A stretch of 64,000 nt of DNA from MA-ANB-1 sp965216445 (GCA_965216445.1 OZ244166.1:434001-498000), one strand, 5' to 3'. Counted from the stretch's first letter, positions 33,219 to 41,827 are shown. The notes: generated by a model from the sequence alone, not told the origin. Numbers and translations: made by a program.

Positions 33219-33838
33219 TGGGTCTGTGGGTCAAACTCTGCGGAATGCGCACTCATCGAGATGTCGAGGCCGCGGTCAGCGCTGGGGCAGATGCGGTCGG
33301 CTTCGTCTTGACTCCATCGATCCGCCAAGTGGAATTGAAGTTGGCCGCGGAGCTGATAGCTGAGCTTCCTCGGGAGGTGGCCAGCGTTGCGGTTTTCTAT
33401 CAGCCCGAGCGGCCCGTCGTTGAGCAGGCTCGGGACGGGGCCGCGTTCGACCTATTTCAGGCCGAGACCGCCCACCTGGCGGCAATCGACGGCATCGCGA
33501 CCCTCCCGGTGGTCCACGACTCGGTTCGGTTGGGCGCGGCAGTGGACGACGCCTTTCGCGGGAGCACAAGCGGAACGATTCTGCTCGAAGGGTTCGGAAA
33601 GGGCGGGCGGGGCCGGACCCCCGACGCCGACAGAGTGGAGCGTTTGGCTCCGTTGGATCACATCGTGTTGGCCGGTGGACTGACACCGGAGAATGTTGCG
33701 GGGACCGTGGTTCGATTCCGTCCACATGGCGTTGATGTCAGCTCCGGAATCGAGGCAACGCCTGGAGCGAAGGACTCAGATTTGATGTCCAGATTTGTCG
33801 TGGCGGCTCGAGAGGCTGCGTTAGGGGTTGGATCGTGA
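33218..33838 (+). CDS. trpF: Phosphoribosylanthranilate isomerase
   Basis: Amadori rearrangement of phosphoribosylanthranilate. The protein has 206 residues, standard TIM barrel. The catalytic Cys lies in VKLCGMRTHRDVEAA (about residue 7) and the general acid Asp in LAGGLTPENV plus GVDVSSGIEATPGAKD. The start ATG at 33218 overlaps the trpC stop. Many actinobacteria lack trpF and use the bifunctional PriA, so a dedicated TrpF here is informative about lineage. The histidine genes were not seen, so PriA or HisA cannot be assessed. Confidence 0.93.
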   Translation: MGLWVKLCGMRTHRDVEAAVSAGADAVGFVLTPSIRQVELKLAAELIAELPREVASVAVFYQPERPVVEQARDGAAFDLFQAETAHLAAIDGIATLPVVHDSVRLGAAVDDAFRGSTSGTILLEGFGKGGRGRTPDADRVERLAPLDHIVLAGGLTPENVAGTVVRFRPHGVDVSSGIEATPGAKDSDLMSRFVVAAREAALGVGS

Positions 33839-35028
33839 GGTTGAGAAGCCAAGACGAGTTGCGGGATACCGGTCGGGCAGGCGAATTTGGCGGGTTGTTT
33901 GTCCCTGAGGTTCTAATGCCGGCGCTTTCGCGTCTTTCTAGAGAGGCTCAACGGCTACTTGCCGATGGCTCGTTTCGCTCGGCTCTGGACCGGGAGCTGA
34001 CGACATGGGTGGGTCGACCGACACCGCTGACCAAAGTGGACCGGCTCGGCGATATCTGGGGTGGCGAGATCTGGCTGAAACGCGAAGACCTGGCCCACAC
34101 GGGGGCCCACAAGATCAACAATGCAATGGGTCAGGCGATGTTGGCTCGGGACATGGGGGCATCCCGTGTGATCGCAGAGACCGGTGCCGGCCAGCATGGG
34201 GTTGCCTCGGCGGCTGCCTGTGCCCGGCTTGGTCTCGAGTGCACGGTCTACATGGGAGCCGTGGACATTGAACGGCAGGCTCCAAACGTCGAACGCATGA
34301 GACTGCTGGGCACAACGGTCGTGAGTGTCGAGTCCGGGGACCAAACCTTGCGTGCGGCGATCAACGAAGCGATCAGGGACTGGGTTAGTGATCCTCAATC
34401 GACGTATTACCTGCTCGGTTCTGCCGTTGGCCCTCACCCCTATCCATGGCTGGTCCGTGAGATTCAATCGGTTATCGGTCGCGAGGCCAGAGAGCAATAC
34501 CTCACGGCAAGCGATGGGCGCTTGCCCGACGCAGTGGTCGCCTGCGTTGGCGGAGGATCCAACGCAATTGGAATCTTCCATCCGTTTGTTGACGATGCCC
34601 GGGTGCGCCTGCTTGGGGTGGAGGCCGGGGGTTCGGGACCCGGCGCCGGACAGAACGCCGCAACGATCGTCCGAGGTCGACCGGGAGTACTCCACGGCAG
34701 TTACTCGTTCCTCCTCCAGGATAAGTCGGGCCAGGTGTTCGAAACTCATTCGGTGTCAGCCGGTCTCGACTATCCGGGTGTCGGTCCCGAGCATGCACAT
34801 CTCGCGGAGACGGGACGAGCCAACTACGTGGAGGCGACCGATGAGCAGGCCCTGTCAGCTCTGGACGAACTTGCCAGGACCGAGGGGATTCTTGCAGCCC
34901 TCGAGTCGAGCCACGCTCTCGCCGGGGCCCGGCGGTATTTGTCCGACCACCCTGGTGAGAGTGTCGTTGTTGGCCTGTCCGGACGAGGGGACAAGGACAT
35001 AGATATTCTTCGGGGACTCCGCTCATGA
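33835..35028 (+). CDS. trpB: Tryptophan synthase beta chain
   Basis: Makes tryptophan from indole and serine using PLP. The protein has 397 residues from a GTG start that overlaps the trpF stop (GTGA). The PLP Lys lies in the conserved HTGAHKINNAMGQAMLA (about residue 92). Other hallmarks are AETGAGQHGVASA, GGGSNAIGIFHPF (phosphate loop) and SGRGDKDIDIL near the end. It is the TrpB1 type that pairs with TrpA, which is encoded next with an ATGA overlap. Confidence 0.96.
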   Translation: MRLRSQDELRDTGRAGEFGGLFVPEVLMPALSRLSREAQRLLADGSFRSALDRELTTWVGRPTPLTKVDRLGDIWGGEIWLKREDLAHTGAHKINNAMGQAMLARDMGASRVIAETGAGQHGVASAAACARLGLECTVYMGAVDIERQAPNVERMRLLGTTVVSVESGDQTLRAAINEAIRDWVSDPQSTYYLLGSAVGPHPYPWLVREIQSVIGREAREQYLTASDGRLPDAVVACVGGGSNAIGIFHPFVDDARVRLLGVEAGGSGPGAGQNAATIVRGRPGVLHGSYSFLLQDKSGQVFETHSVSAGLDYPGVGPEHAHLAETGRANYVEATDEQALSALDELARTEGILAALESSHALAGARRYLSDHPGESVVVGLSGRGDKDIDILRGLRS

Positions 35029-35777
35029 TCGGCCCTGAACGGCTCGCAGCATCCTTGATTTCGGACCGACCATCGGTAGTGCCCTACCTCACAGCCGGGT
35101 ACCCCGAAATGGATAGGTTCGTCGGGTGGATCGACGAGCTGTCCATGGTTTCGCCAGCGGTTGAGATTGGCATTCCTTTCTCGGATCCGATGGCAGACGG
35201 CACAACGATCCAGGAGTCCAGTGCCGCAGCTCTCCGAAATGGGACGACGCTGAGTGGCGTCTTGGACGCTCTCGGGAATCGGCGTTCAGACACACCGCTG
35301 GTAGTCATGAGTTATGTGAATCCGCTGTTGGCCTTCGGACTCGATCGGCTGATGCCCAGACTCAGCGATGTTGGAGTCTGCGGCCTGGTTGTGCCCGACC
35401 TGCCTCTCGAAGAGGCGGCCCCCGTTGTCGAGGCGGCCACGAGTGCATCGATCGGCATGGTGCAGCTGGTTACGCCATTGACCGACCCCGACCGCCTGGT
35501 GACGTTGTGTGCAGCGAGTCAGGGATTTGTATATGCCGTGACTATGACCGGGACGACGGGAGGGACGGTGGCGGACGGTGCTGCCGTGAGCGACTATCTG
35601 GATCGAGTTGTGGACTGTTCTTCGGTTCCCGTGCTGGCCGGATTTGGAGTGCGCACCGGGGAGCAGGTTGAGTCTCTGTCGGCCCATTGTGATGGTGTCA
35701 TCGTCGGTAGCGCAATCATCGAGGAGATAGCGCAAGGTCGGGACCCGGTCGCCTACGTTTCAGGACTGAAAACATGA
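35025..35777 (+). CDS. trpA: Tryptophan synthase alpha chain
   Basis: Cleaves indole-3-glycerol phosphate and channels indole to TrpB. The protein has 250 residues, slightly short for the family (about 265). Catalytic Glu is in VEIGIPFSDPMADG (about residue 47) and catalytic Asp in LVVPDLPLEEA; the latter is normally LIVADLP or VPDLP. The phosphate-binding end reads GFGVRTGEQ and VIVGSAIIE. It overlaps trpB and the next gene by ATGA. Confidence 0.94.
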   Translation: MIGPERLAASLISDRPSVVPYLTAGYPEMDRFVGWIDELSMVSPAVEIGIPFSDPMADGTTIQESSAAALRNGTTLSGVLDALGNRRSDTPLVVMSYVNPLLAFGLDRLMPRLSDVGVCGLVVPDLPLEEAAPVVEAATSASIGMVQLVTPLTDPDRLVTLCAASQGFVYAVTMTGTTGGTVADGAAVSDYLDRVVDCSSVPVLAGFGVRTGEQVESLSAHCDGVIVGSAIIEEIAQGRDPVAYVSGLKT

Positions 35778-36796
35778 TCGCCACTCTCACTCGGAACTGC
35801 ACTCTGGCGAACAAGGCGGCCATTATCCGCCACATCGAGGGCCAGGGTTTACGGGTCTACGTTGGAGAATCGGACTCGCGTCCGATCGTCAGTATCGTCG
35901 GCAGCGCCCCCGAGCGTCTCGCTGAGGAGTTATCGGCATTGCCCGGGGTGGCTTCGGTGAGTCTGGAAGCCCCTACATACCCTTTGGTCGCTTTGGATTC
36001 GCAACCGAAACGGAGCGTCGTCAAAGTCGGCCCTGTGCCAATCGGAGATCGACCGTTGGCTGTGATTGCGGGCCCCTGCTCGGTGGAGTCCGAGGACCAG
36101 GTGACCACCATCGCATCTGGCGTAGCGGCATTGGGAGCCGTCCTCCTGCGGGGTGGAGCTTTCAAGCCGAGGACTTCTCCCTACAGCTTCCAAGGGCTTG
36201 GCATAGATGGGCTGGAGCTTCTGCGGGCGTCCGGTGATGCCACGGGATTGGGCGTGGTGTCGGAGTGTGTTGCGCCGGAGGACGTCGAGTCGATGGTCAA
36301 GCACGTAGACATGATTCAGATCGGAGCCCGCAACATGCAGAACTTCCGGTTGCTATCGGCTGTGGGGGAGCAGCCCAGACCGGTGCTGCTGAAGCGGGGA
36401 ATGATGTCCACGATCGATGAGTTCTTGCTCGCTGCCGAATACATCGTGTCAGCCGGCAATCCCCGGGTTGTCATGTGCGAGCGCGGGATCCGTTCATTCG
36501 ACACTGCAACGAGAAGCACCCTTGATATCAGTGCTGTTCCGGTCCTCAAGGAACGGACGCACCTTCCGGTGATCGTTGATCCGAGTCATGCAGCAGGAAG
36601 GCGCTCTCTCGTGCCGAGTCTCGCCGCTGCTGGAGTTGCCGCCGGGGCGGATGGGCTGATCATCGAAGTGCATCACCGGCCGGATGAGGCTCTCAGCGAC
36701 GGCGCACAGAGTCTCACTCTCGACGGTTTTGGCGAAACCATGAAGAAGGTGGGCAGCGTCGGGTCCGCGCTGGAGCGCCCCCTCGCCACACTCTGA
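35774..36796 (+). CDS. aroF: DAHP synthase (type I beta, with regulatory domain)
   Basis: First enzyme of the shikimate pathway: condenses phosphoenolpyruvate and erythrose 4-phosphate. The protein has 340 residues. An N-terminal ferredoxin-like domain (about 1-70) of the kind that gives feedback control in Thermotoga-type enzymes precedes the barrel. Catalytic hallmarks are AVIAGPCSVES, LRGGAFKPRTSPYSFQG, IGARNMQNF, LLKRGM, CERGIRSFDTATR and PVIVDPSHAAGRR. It is fused to the trp operon by ATGA overlap with trpA, so chorismate supply rises together with Trp synthesis. The name aroF is used broadly. Confidence 0.9.
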   Translation: MIATLTRNCTLANKAAIIRHIEGQGLRVYVGESDSRPIVSIVGSAPERLAEELSALPGVASVSLEAPTYPLVALDSQPKRSVVKVGPVPIGDRPLAVIAGPCSVESEDQVTTIASGVAALGAVLLRGGAFKPRTSPYSFQGLGIDGLELLRASGDATGLGVVSECVAPEDVESMVKHVDMIQIGARNMQNFRLLSAVGEQPRPVLLKRGMMSTIDEFLLAAEYIVSAGNPRVVMCERGIRSFDTATRSTLDISAVPVLKERTHLPVIVDPSHAAGRRSLVPSLAAAGVAAGADGLIIEVHHRPDEALSDGAQSLTLDGFGETMKKVGSVGSALERPLATL

Positions 36797-36799
36797 ATC

Positions 36800-36820
36800 T
36801 CCAGAAACGGCATTTCTGGA
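36800..36820 (+). terminator. Hairpin after the trp operon
   Basis: TCCAGAAA (36800-36807) pairs perfectly with TTTCTGGA (36813-36820) around CGGCA, three bases after the DAHP synthase stop. No U-tract follows, so terminator strength is uncertain; the convergent two-component genes lie just beyond. Confidence 0.45.
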
Positions 36821-36852
36821 AGAGGTGTTCTCGAGGTGACTGATTCGTGGTC

Positions 36853-37500
36853 TTATCGCTCCAGGTCGAGACCGTGGCGAACGGCCAGGACCGCAGCCTG
36901 CGTCCGGTCTTCGAGGCCGAGCTTGGCCAAGAGCGAACTGACGTAGTTTCGTACCGTGCCTTCGGACAGGAATAGCCTTTCGGCGATATCGGAGTTGTTC
37001 ATGCCCTTGCCCAGCAAACCGAGGACTTCCAACTCGCGTTCGGTGAGATCTGCACCGATGGCAGTTGTTTCCGATGATGGTTGAGCTGCGAGTCGTGTCA
37101 TCAGGTCGCCGGCGACGCTGGGATCAATGTGGGACTTTCCGTCGGCGGTCCCTTTGATTGCCTCCACCAGCCTTTCTCGCGGAGCATCCTTGAGTAGATA
37201 GCCCGACGCTCCGGCCCGTATGGCATCCAGGACCCAAGACTCGTCGGCATACGTCGTCAACACCAGAACCCATGTTTCCGGGTGCAGTTTGCGGATCTCC
37301 CGTGTCGCTTGCACGCCGTTCATGACCGGCATGTGCAGGTCCATCAGGACGACGTCAACTTGATTGTTGCTCAGGTACTCCAACGCGGAGGCACCATCTG
37401 ACGCAACCCCCACGACGTCGAAGCCGGAGACCAAATCGACGATTGTCCGCAGGCCCTCCCTCACGACCTCTTGGTCGTCGCAAATCAGAATCCTGGTCAC
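36853..37500 (-). CDS. NarL/LuxR-family response regulator
   Basis: The protein has 215 residues. Receiver domain: acidic DD near residue 8, phosphoacceptor Asp in VDVVLMDLHMPVMNG (about 55), Lys in LLKDAPRE. C-terminal LuxR HTH (about 150-210): LTERELEVLGLLGKGMNNSDIAERLFLSEGTVRNYVSSLLAKL in outline. Its start overlaps the stop of the histidine kinase gene at 37497 (GTGA), so the two form an operon. It is of the LiaR/DesR/MacR class that often controls envelope-stress genes. A candidate palindromic site lies in the divergent promoter at 38771-38784. Confidence 0.9.
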   Translation of the reverse strand: MTRILICDDQEVVREGLRTIVDLVSGFDVVGVASDGASALEYLSNNQVDVVLMDLHMPVMNGVQATREIRKLHPETWVLVLTTYADESWVLDAIRAGASGYLLKDAPRERLVEAIKGTADGKSHIDPSVAGDLMTRLAAQPSSETTAIGADLTERELEVLGLLGKGMNNSDIAERLFLSEGTVRNYVSSLLAKLGLEDRTQAAVLAVRHGLDLER

Positions 37501-38720
37501 GTGCCGATTATGGGTGCATTGAAGATGACCTTTGTGCCTCTTCCATCGAAAGATTCCACATCGAGTGTTCCTCGGACCAGTACAGCTCGTTCCCGCATTC
37601 CCGTGATCCCGTGGTGGCCGTTCTCGACGGACCCCATATCAAATCCGGAACCGTCATCCGATACCAGAAGGCGGAGTTGTTGGGCCTCCCGCGACATGGT
37701 GATGGTCACCCTCGCCGGGTCTCCATGACGAAGAGCATTATTGACGGCCTCATCGGCGATTCGGTAGGTGGCATGCTCCAGGTCCGGTGGGAGGTCCCCT
37801 ACCGGTTCAACGACAGCCTCGATTTCAACCTCCGATGTGGCGGCTACGTCGGCCGCCAAGCGTTCGAGTGCACCCGTCAACCCATGCTCCTCAATTGGGC
37901 TGGCCCGAAGCGCCTCGATTGCCCTTCGTGCTTCGGCGAGACCGGAGCGAGTCATCCCCAACGCCGAATCGAGGAGCTCACGGGCTCGATCCGGCTCTGT
38001 CTCCCAAAGAGCCTTGATCGCCTCGAGTTGCACGGCCGTGGCCGTCATCGTGTGGGCCAACGTGTCATGGAGCTCGCGTGCCAACCGGTTTCTCTCCCGG
38101 ACTGTCGCCAGTTGTTCCATGGTCACAGCCTGGTTTTGCAGGATCTCCCGCGCTTCCCTCTGACCGGCCACGAGCTTGGTCACAAAAAGGCCGAGGAAAG
38201 CGAAGAGGGCACCGCGAGCAAAGAGGAGTGCACCAATAATCGAGAGATCGGCGTTGGTTGGTTCCAACAGAGTCCCGACGAAGACCATGTCCAGGACGGT
38301 TGACACAACTGCAAATACGAGGACCCACCGATATCGGTATTGCCATGCAGTGAGGATGAAAGGCACAAACAGCAAGAAGAAGGCGAGCCAGTAGTCGCCA
38401 AGCGCCTCGTTGGGCGAAAACCCGAGGTCCAACCGGCCGGCAATTGTTGCGGCAGAGTCAACGATCGGGGCGATAGTTGCCAGGGCGATGGCAATGGGTA
38501 GAAATGCCCGGCCGAGTCTTCGCTGTGCGAAGGGCCAAACCAGCAAAAGGAGCAGGGCACCAAAGAGCACCAGGCCCGGCGTGGGGAACTGTGGTGGATC
38601 GGGTGGATTGTCCCCACGGACGCCGATGAGAACCAGCACGAGAAAAACCCATCGGATCACCACGTACCAACGGAAGAGCCTGAGGAGTCCGGGTTCTACG
38701 GTTGTTGGCATTGGGAGCAT
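37497..38720 (-). CDS. HisKA_3-type sensor histidine kinase
   Basis: The protein has 407 residues. Five or six membrane segments occupy about residues 12-190 with little extracytoplasmic loop, the intramembrane-sensing style of LiaS/DesK-like kinases. The phosphoacceptor His lies in RNRLARELHDTLAHTMTATA. The ATPase domain has the N box (EAVNNALRHGDPARV) and the G box (SDDGSGFDMGSVENGHHG). It is the upstream partner of the NarL-type regulator; their stop and start overlap. The signal is probably sensed in the membrane itself. Confidence 0.9.
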   Translation of the reverse strand: MLPMPTTVEPGLLRLFRWYVVIRWVFLVLVLIGVRGDNPPDPPQFPTPGLVLFGALLLLLVWPFAQRRLGRAFLPIAIALATIAPIVDSAATIAGRLDLGFSPNEALGDYWLAFFLLFVPFILTAWQYRYRWVLVFAVVSTVLDMVFVGTLLEPTNADLSIIGALLFARGALFAFLGLFVTKLVAGQREAREILQNQAVTMEQLATVRERNRLARELHDTLAHTMTATAVQLEAIKALWETEPDRARELLDSALGMTRSGLAEARRAIEALRASPIEEHGLTGALERLAADVAATSEVEIEAVVEPVGDLPPDLEHATYRIADEAVNNALRHGDPARVTITMSREAQQLRLLVSDDGSGFDMGSVENGHHGITGMRERAVLVRGTLDVESFDGRGTKVIFNAPIIGT

Positions 38721-38770
38721 TATCGCCGCCGGGCGGCATGGAACACCAGTGATTCCCGTCAGTCCTGCAT

Positions 38771-38784
38771 ATGACAGATGTCAT
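38771..38784. promoter_or_regulatory. 14-bp palindrome between the kinase and lipoprotein genes
   Basis: ATGACA-GA-TGTCAT is a palindrome with a central GA. It lies 51 bases before the kinase gene on one side and 85 bases before the lipoprotein gene on the other. A further ATGACA half-site occurs at 38834-38839. NarL-class regulators commonly bind such palindromes near their own operon, so this is the best candidate for the site of the adjacent regulator. Confidence 0.5.
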
Positions 38785-38868
38785 GGTGGTTTGTGTTTCC
38801 GCGCACTACCCGCTCCAGCACCTCCGCGGTCCAATGACACCAGGACATACACCACAGGAGGTGGACAG

Positions 38869-39342
38869 ATGAGAAGGACAGTTATCGCATTGGCAGCTTT
38901 GGCCGTAATGGTCTCGGCTTGCTCGATTGATGTTGAGGCAAACCCCGACGGATCCCTTTCGGTTCAGAGCGTCTTGCTCGAATCCGATATGCAGGAGGCA
39001 ATCGGATACACGATCGATGACCCGGAGGTGGAACGTCTCGATATCGAGTTCTTTGATGGGTACGCCACCGTCGATGGGCGTGGGGTTGATCCTCGTACGG
39101 GGGATGTCAACGAAGTCTCGTTCGAGGTGCGGCTCTCGGTTGTTGATGGACATCTCGGCGCCGACATCTCCAATGGGATGTGGAACGGTTTTGAGATGCC
39201 ACAGTGGATCGTAGAAGCCTGGAACCAGGCGATTGCTCGGCAACTCGAAGCCGAGGGGCAAAAGGATCCCAACAGCACCCTTACAAGCGTCAGCCTGACT
39301 GACGACGCTCTCACCATGGAGTGGCGGGTTGAGGAGCGTTGA
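38869..39342 (+). CDS. Lipoprotein divergent from the two-component system
   Basis: The start is ATG at 38869 with a strong AGGAGG ten bases upstream; a longer in-frame reading from 38410 crosses the kinase gene and is rejected. The product has 157 residues with lipobox VSAC, Cys18. The mature part is acidic, with segments VEANPDGSLSVQSVLLES and ITDDALTMEWRVEE, and looks like a compact beta-rich domain with no motif that I recognise. Position next to a NarL-type two-component system with a shared palindrome suggests that it is a target and perhaps a stress lipoprotein. Confidence 0.8.
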   Translation: MRRTVIALAALAVMVSACSIDVEANPDGSLSVQSVLLESDMQEAIGYTIDDPEVERLDIEFFDGYATVDGRGVDPRTGDVNEVSFEVRLSVVDGHLGADISNGMWNGFEMPQWIVEAWNQAIARQLEAEGQKDPNSTLTSVSLTDDALTMEWRVEER

Positions 39343-39364
39343 GAGACATCCCTCCAACCGAGAA

Positions 39365-39395
39365 TGAGACCCCCGCACAGGGGGTCTCAATTTGT
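39365..39395. terminator. Bidirectional terminator
   Basis: TGAGACCCCC (39365-39374) and GGGGGTCTCA (39380-39389) form a perfect 10-bp stem around GCACA, followed by ATTTGT on the plus strand. It lies between the convergent lipoprotein gene and the last gene of the heat-shock operon and can serve both. Confidence 0.8.
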
Positions 39396-39410
39396 CATCC
39401 CGACCCTCAA

Positions 39411-39686
39411 TCAGAACGGTTGGGGAGTGCCTAACCCTTGTACCCGGGACAGGGCACGGTCGCCCGATTCGGTGGCCGGTATGAGCTGTGCCATCCCGCT
39501 TCCACCTTCGGGAGTCTCCAGAGTCACTACCAAAGCTTTTCCAGCCACACCGGTGTTGGCGAGTGTCTCTAGGACGCCGCCCCAGGTTCCCAACTCGGGA
39601 TCGCTTTCCAGCGAAACCCGCCCGGTGGTCAGGAGGATTCCGTCCCCGCCGAGTACCCGGACCGGACCCTGGTAGGCATCATTCAT
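39411..39686 (-). CDS. Small protein at the end of the heat-shock operon
   Basis: The ATG at 39686 follows GAAAGG and sits just before the hspR stop (39679), so the two genes overlap by a few bases; a longer start at 39710 would lie inside hspR. The product has 91 residues: MNDAYQGPVRVLGGDGILLT begins a likely beta-barrel-like or sheet region, followed by LESDPELGTWGGVLETLA and ALVVTLETPEGGSGMAQLIP. I do not recognise a family. Co-transcription with dnaK-grpE-dnaJ-hspR suggests heat-inducible expression. Confidence 0.6.
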   Translation of the reverse strand: MNDAYQGPVRVLGGDGILLTTGRVSLESDPELGTWGGVLETLANTGVAGKALVVTLETPEGGSGMAQLIPATESGDRALSRVQGLGTPQPF

Positions 39687-40095
39687 TGCTACGACCTTTC
39701 GATCCCTCATCCATTTTCAGTAGGGGCTTGAGAGACCTCCGCAGAATTATCTCAGAGCGATACGACCGCCGGATGTCTTCTGCCATCGTTTGCGCTGCCA
39801 TCTCCGTCTCAGCGAGTCGTTCCCTCAGGTGATCCACTTTGCGCTTCAACTGGCGATTCTCCTCCTGGAGGGCCAGGACCCTGCGCACACCCTCTAGGTT
39901 GAGGCCCTGCCCGGTCAGGTCCTGAATAAGCTGAAGTCGCTCGATGTCTTCGCGGGAGTACCTCCTGGTGCCGCCAGGTGTTCGGGCCGGATCGATGAGG
40001 CCTTTTCTCTCGTAGATCCGGAGTGTTTGCGGGTGCATGCCTGCCAACTCGGCGGCGACCGAGATGACAAACACAGCCTTCATTGACTTGCTCAT
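39679..40095 (-). CDS. hspR: MerR-family heat-shock repressor HspR
   Basis: HspR represses the dnaK operon and clpB and uses DnaK as co-repressor in Streptomyces. The protein has 138 residues. It has a MerR-type winged HTH (about 8-75): FVISVAAELAGMHPQTLRIY, ERKGLIDPARTPGGTRRYS and DIERLQLIQDL. A coiled coil (about 85-115: LQEENRQLKRKVDHLRERL) dimerises the protein. The ATG at 40095 lies two bases after the dnaJ stop, so it belongs to the dnaK-grpE-dnaJ-hspR operon and is autoregulated. Candidate HAIR sites are at 24020-24040 and 43717-43737. Confidence 0.93.
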   Translation of the reverse strand: MSKSMKAVFVISVAAELAGMHPQTLRIYERKGLIDPARTPGGTRRYSREDIERLQLIQDLTGQGLNLEGVRRVLALQEENRQLKRKVDHLRERLAETEMAAQTMAEDIRRSYRSEIILRRSLKPLLKMDEGSKGRSNE

Positions 40096-40097
40096 CT

Positions 40098-41231
40098 CTA
40101 ACCCTTCAGGTACTCGCGTATGTCTTGGTCATTCTTGCTCTCGAGTGCTTCGAGTAGCTTCTTTTCTTCCTTGGAAACCTTTGTCGGTACGGCAACTTCG
40201 ACTGTCACGAGGAGGTCTCCGGGACGCCCACGTTCGGGCTGCACCCCGTGTCCCTTCACCCGGAATGTCTTGCCTGAGGGCGTGCCGGCGGGGATTTTCA
40301 CCTTCACACCACCGTTGAGTGTCGGCACCTGGATCTTGGTGCCGAGGGTTGCCTCGGTGTAAGTAACCGGCACCTTGAGCGTCAGGTTGTTTCCGTCCCG
40401 ACCAAAGATTCGACTCGGTGCGACCCGGATCCGGACGAGTAGATCGCCGGGAGGGCCGCCCATCGACCCCGGCGCACCCTTCTCGCGGAGTCTCAAGGTT
40501 GATCCGTTTTGGACACCAGCCGGCACCCGAACTGTGATATCCCGTACTTTGGTTTCCGAGCCAGAGCCACGGCATGTCGTGCACAGCTTCTCGATCTCTT
40601 GCCCTCGGCCGCCGCAGTTCGGACAAGGCTGAGTAAATGAGAAGAAGCCCTGATTCTGGGCAACGGTTCCTCTACCACCACAAGTCGGGCATGTCGTAAC
40701 CGAGGTGCCCGGCTCGGCGCCGCTACCTCCGCAGTGTGAGCATGATGTGGCGCCACGCACGCTGAGTGTCGTAGTGACCCCCTGCGCTGCATCGTCGAAG
40801 CCGATCGTAAGTTCGGTCTCCATGTCGGCACCACGACTTGGTCCACCACGTCCGCGGTCGCCAAAACCGAACAGATCTCCGAAACCACCAAGGCCGCCGA
40901 GGAGGTCGCTCAGATCCTCCACCCGGACCTGTTGGCCCCCGAAGCCGCCAAAACCGCCGCCACCTGGCCCCCCGCTGAAACCGCTGAATCCACCGGAGGC
41001 AACCAGTCGACGGACCTCGTCGTACTCCTTGCGCTGCTCCGCGTTAGAAAGGGTCGCGTATGCCTCGGAGATCTCCTTGAACTTGTCTTCAGCTGCCTCG
41101 TCACCTGCGTTTGCATCCGGATGGTGGGCCTGGGCAAGTTTTCGATAGGCCTTCTTGATCTCTTCGGCGCTGGCTTTCGAGTCCACGCCAAGAGTTTTAT
41201 AAAAGTCCTTTTCGACCCAATCGCGGTTCAT
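40098..41231 (-). CDS. dnaJ: Co-chaperone DnaJ
   Basis: DnaJ delivers clients to DnaK and stimulates its ATPase. The protein has 377 residues, type I. J domain at about 8-72 with the HPD triad in AQAHHPDANAG; Gly/Phe-rich region (about 75-125). Four zinc-binding repeats follow: CSHCGGSG, CPTCGGRG, CPNCGGRG and CTTCRGSG. The C-terminal beta domains include LRLREKGAPGSMGGPPGDLL. Its start overlaps the grpE stop by four bases, so translation is coupled. Confidence 0.96.
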   Translation of the reverse strand: MNRDWVEKDFYKTLGVDSKASAEEIKKAYRKLAQAHHPDANAGDEAAEDKFKEISEAYATLSNAEQRKEYDEVRRLVASGGFSGFSGGPGGGGFGGFGGQQVRVEDLSDLLGGLGGFGDLFGFGDRGRGGPSRGADMETELTIGFDDAAQGVTTTLSVRGATSCSHCGGSGAEPGTSVTTCPTCGGRGTVAQNQGFFSFTQPCPNCGGRGQEIEKLCTTCRGSGSETKVRDITVRVPAGVQNGSTLRLREKGAPGSMGGPPGDLLVRIRVAPSRIFGRDGNNLTLKVPVTYTEATLGTKIQVPTLNGGVKVKIPAGTPSGKTFRVKGHGVQPERGRPGDLLVTVEVAVPTKVSKEEKKLLEALESKNDQDIREYLKG

Positions 41232-41827
41232 GATTCCTTGTGTTCGAGGGTCACCAGGGCTGCCCTGATAAGGCGCCCATTGAGTAGGTACCCTCTCCTG
41301 AGCTCTTGGCTGACCACGAGATCGCCATTCCCTCCTGGGGCCCCGATCGGCTCGTGCAATTCAGGGTCGAAACTCTCACCAACGGTTGGAATGGCTTCGA
41401 GTCCCTCTTCTGAGAGGGCAGTCATCAGTTGTTCCCTGGTGTTGAGCATCCCCGTGAGCAGTTGTTGGCCCGCTTCTGACTCAACTTCGGTTGCCGCAGC
41501 GGCATCGAATGAGTCCAACGCCGGCAGGAGTTTCTGTATGACCCGTTCTGCCGCACGGTCGAGCATGGTTCCCTGCTCTCGCATGGTTCTCTTTCGGAAG
41601 TTCTCAAAATCGGCGGCAACCCGCTTCAGATCCTCGAGGTAAGTCGACGACTCTTCACGTGACTGGGCCAGACGGACGAGCAGGAGTTGGATTGCCTCGT
41701 GCTCGTCTTCGGGAAGTTCGATACCCAAATCGTGCGGCGTCGGTGGCTCGTCAGTCTTCAAGTCTGACGGTGAGACGTGGCCGGCTGTGGCTTCTTCTTC
41801 CGTCTCCGGTGTGTGGGTGTCAGACAT
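41228..41827 (-). CDS. grpE: Nucleotide exchange factor GrpE
   Basis: GrpE releases ADP from DnaK. The protein has 199 residues. The N-terminal part (about 1-45) is acidic and disordered (TPETEEEATAGHVSPSDLKT). The long coiled coil (about 45-110: ESSTYLEDLKRVAADFENFR) and the C-terminal beta domain (FDPELHEPIGAPGGNGDLVV, RRGYLLNGRLIRAALV) are typical. The gene follows dnaK by three bases and overlaps dnaJ. Confidence 0.95.
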   Translation of the reverse strand: MSDTHTPETEEEATAGHVSPSDLKTDEPPTPHDLGIELPEDEHEAIQLLLVRLAQSREESSTYLEDLKRVAADFENFRKRTMREQGTMLDRAAERVIQKLLPALDSFDAAAATEVESEAGQQLLTGMLNTREQLMTALSEEGLEAIPTVGESFDPELHEPIGAPGGNGDLVVSQELRRGYLLNGRLIRAALVTLEHKES

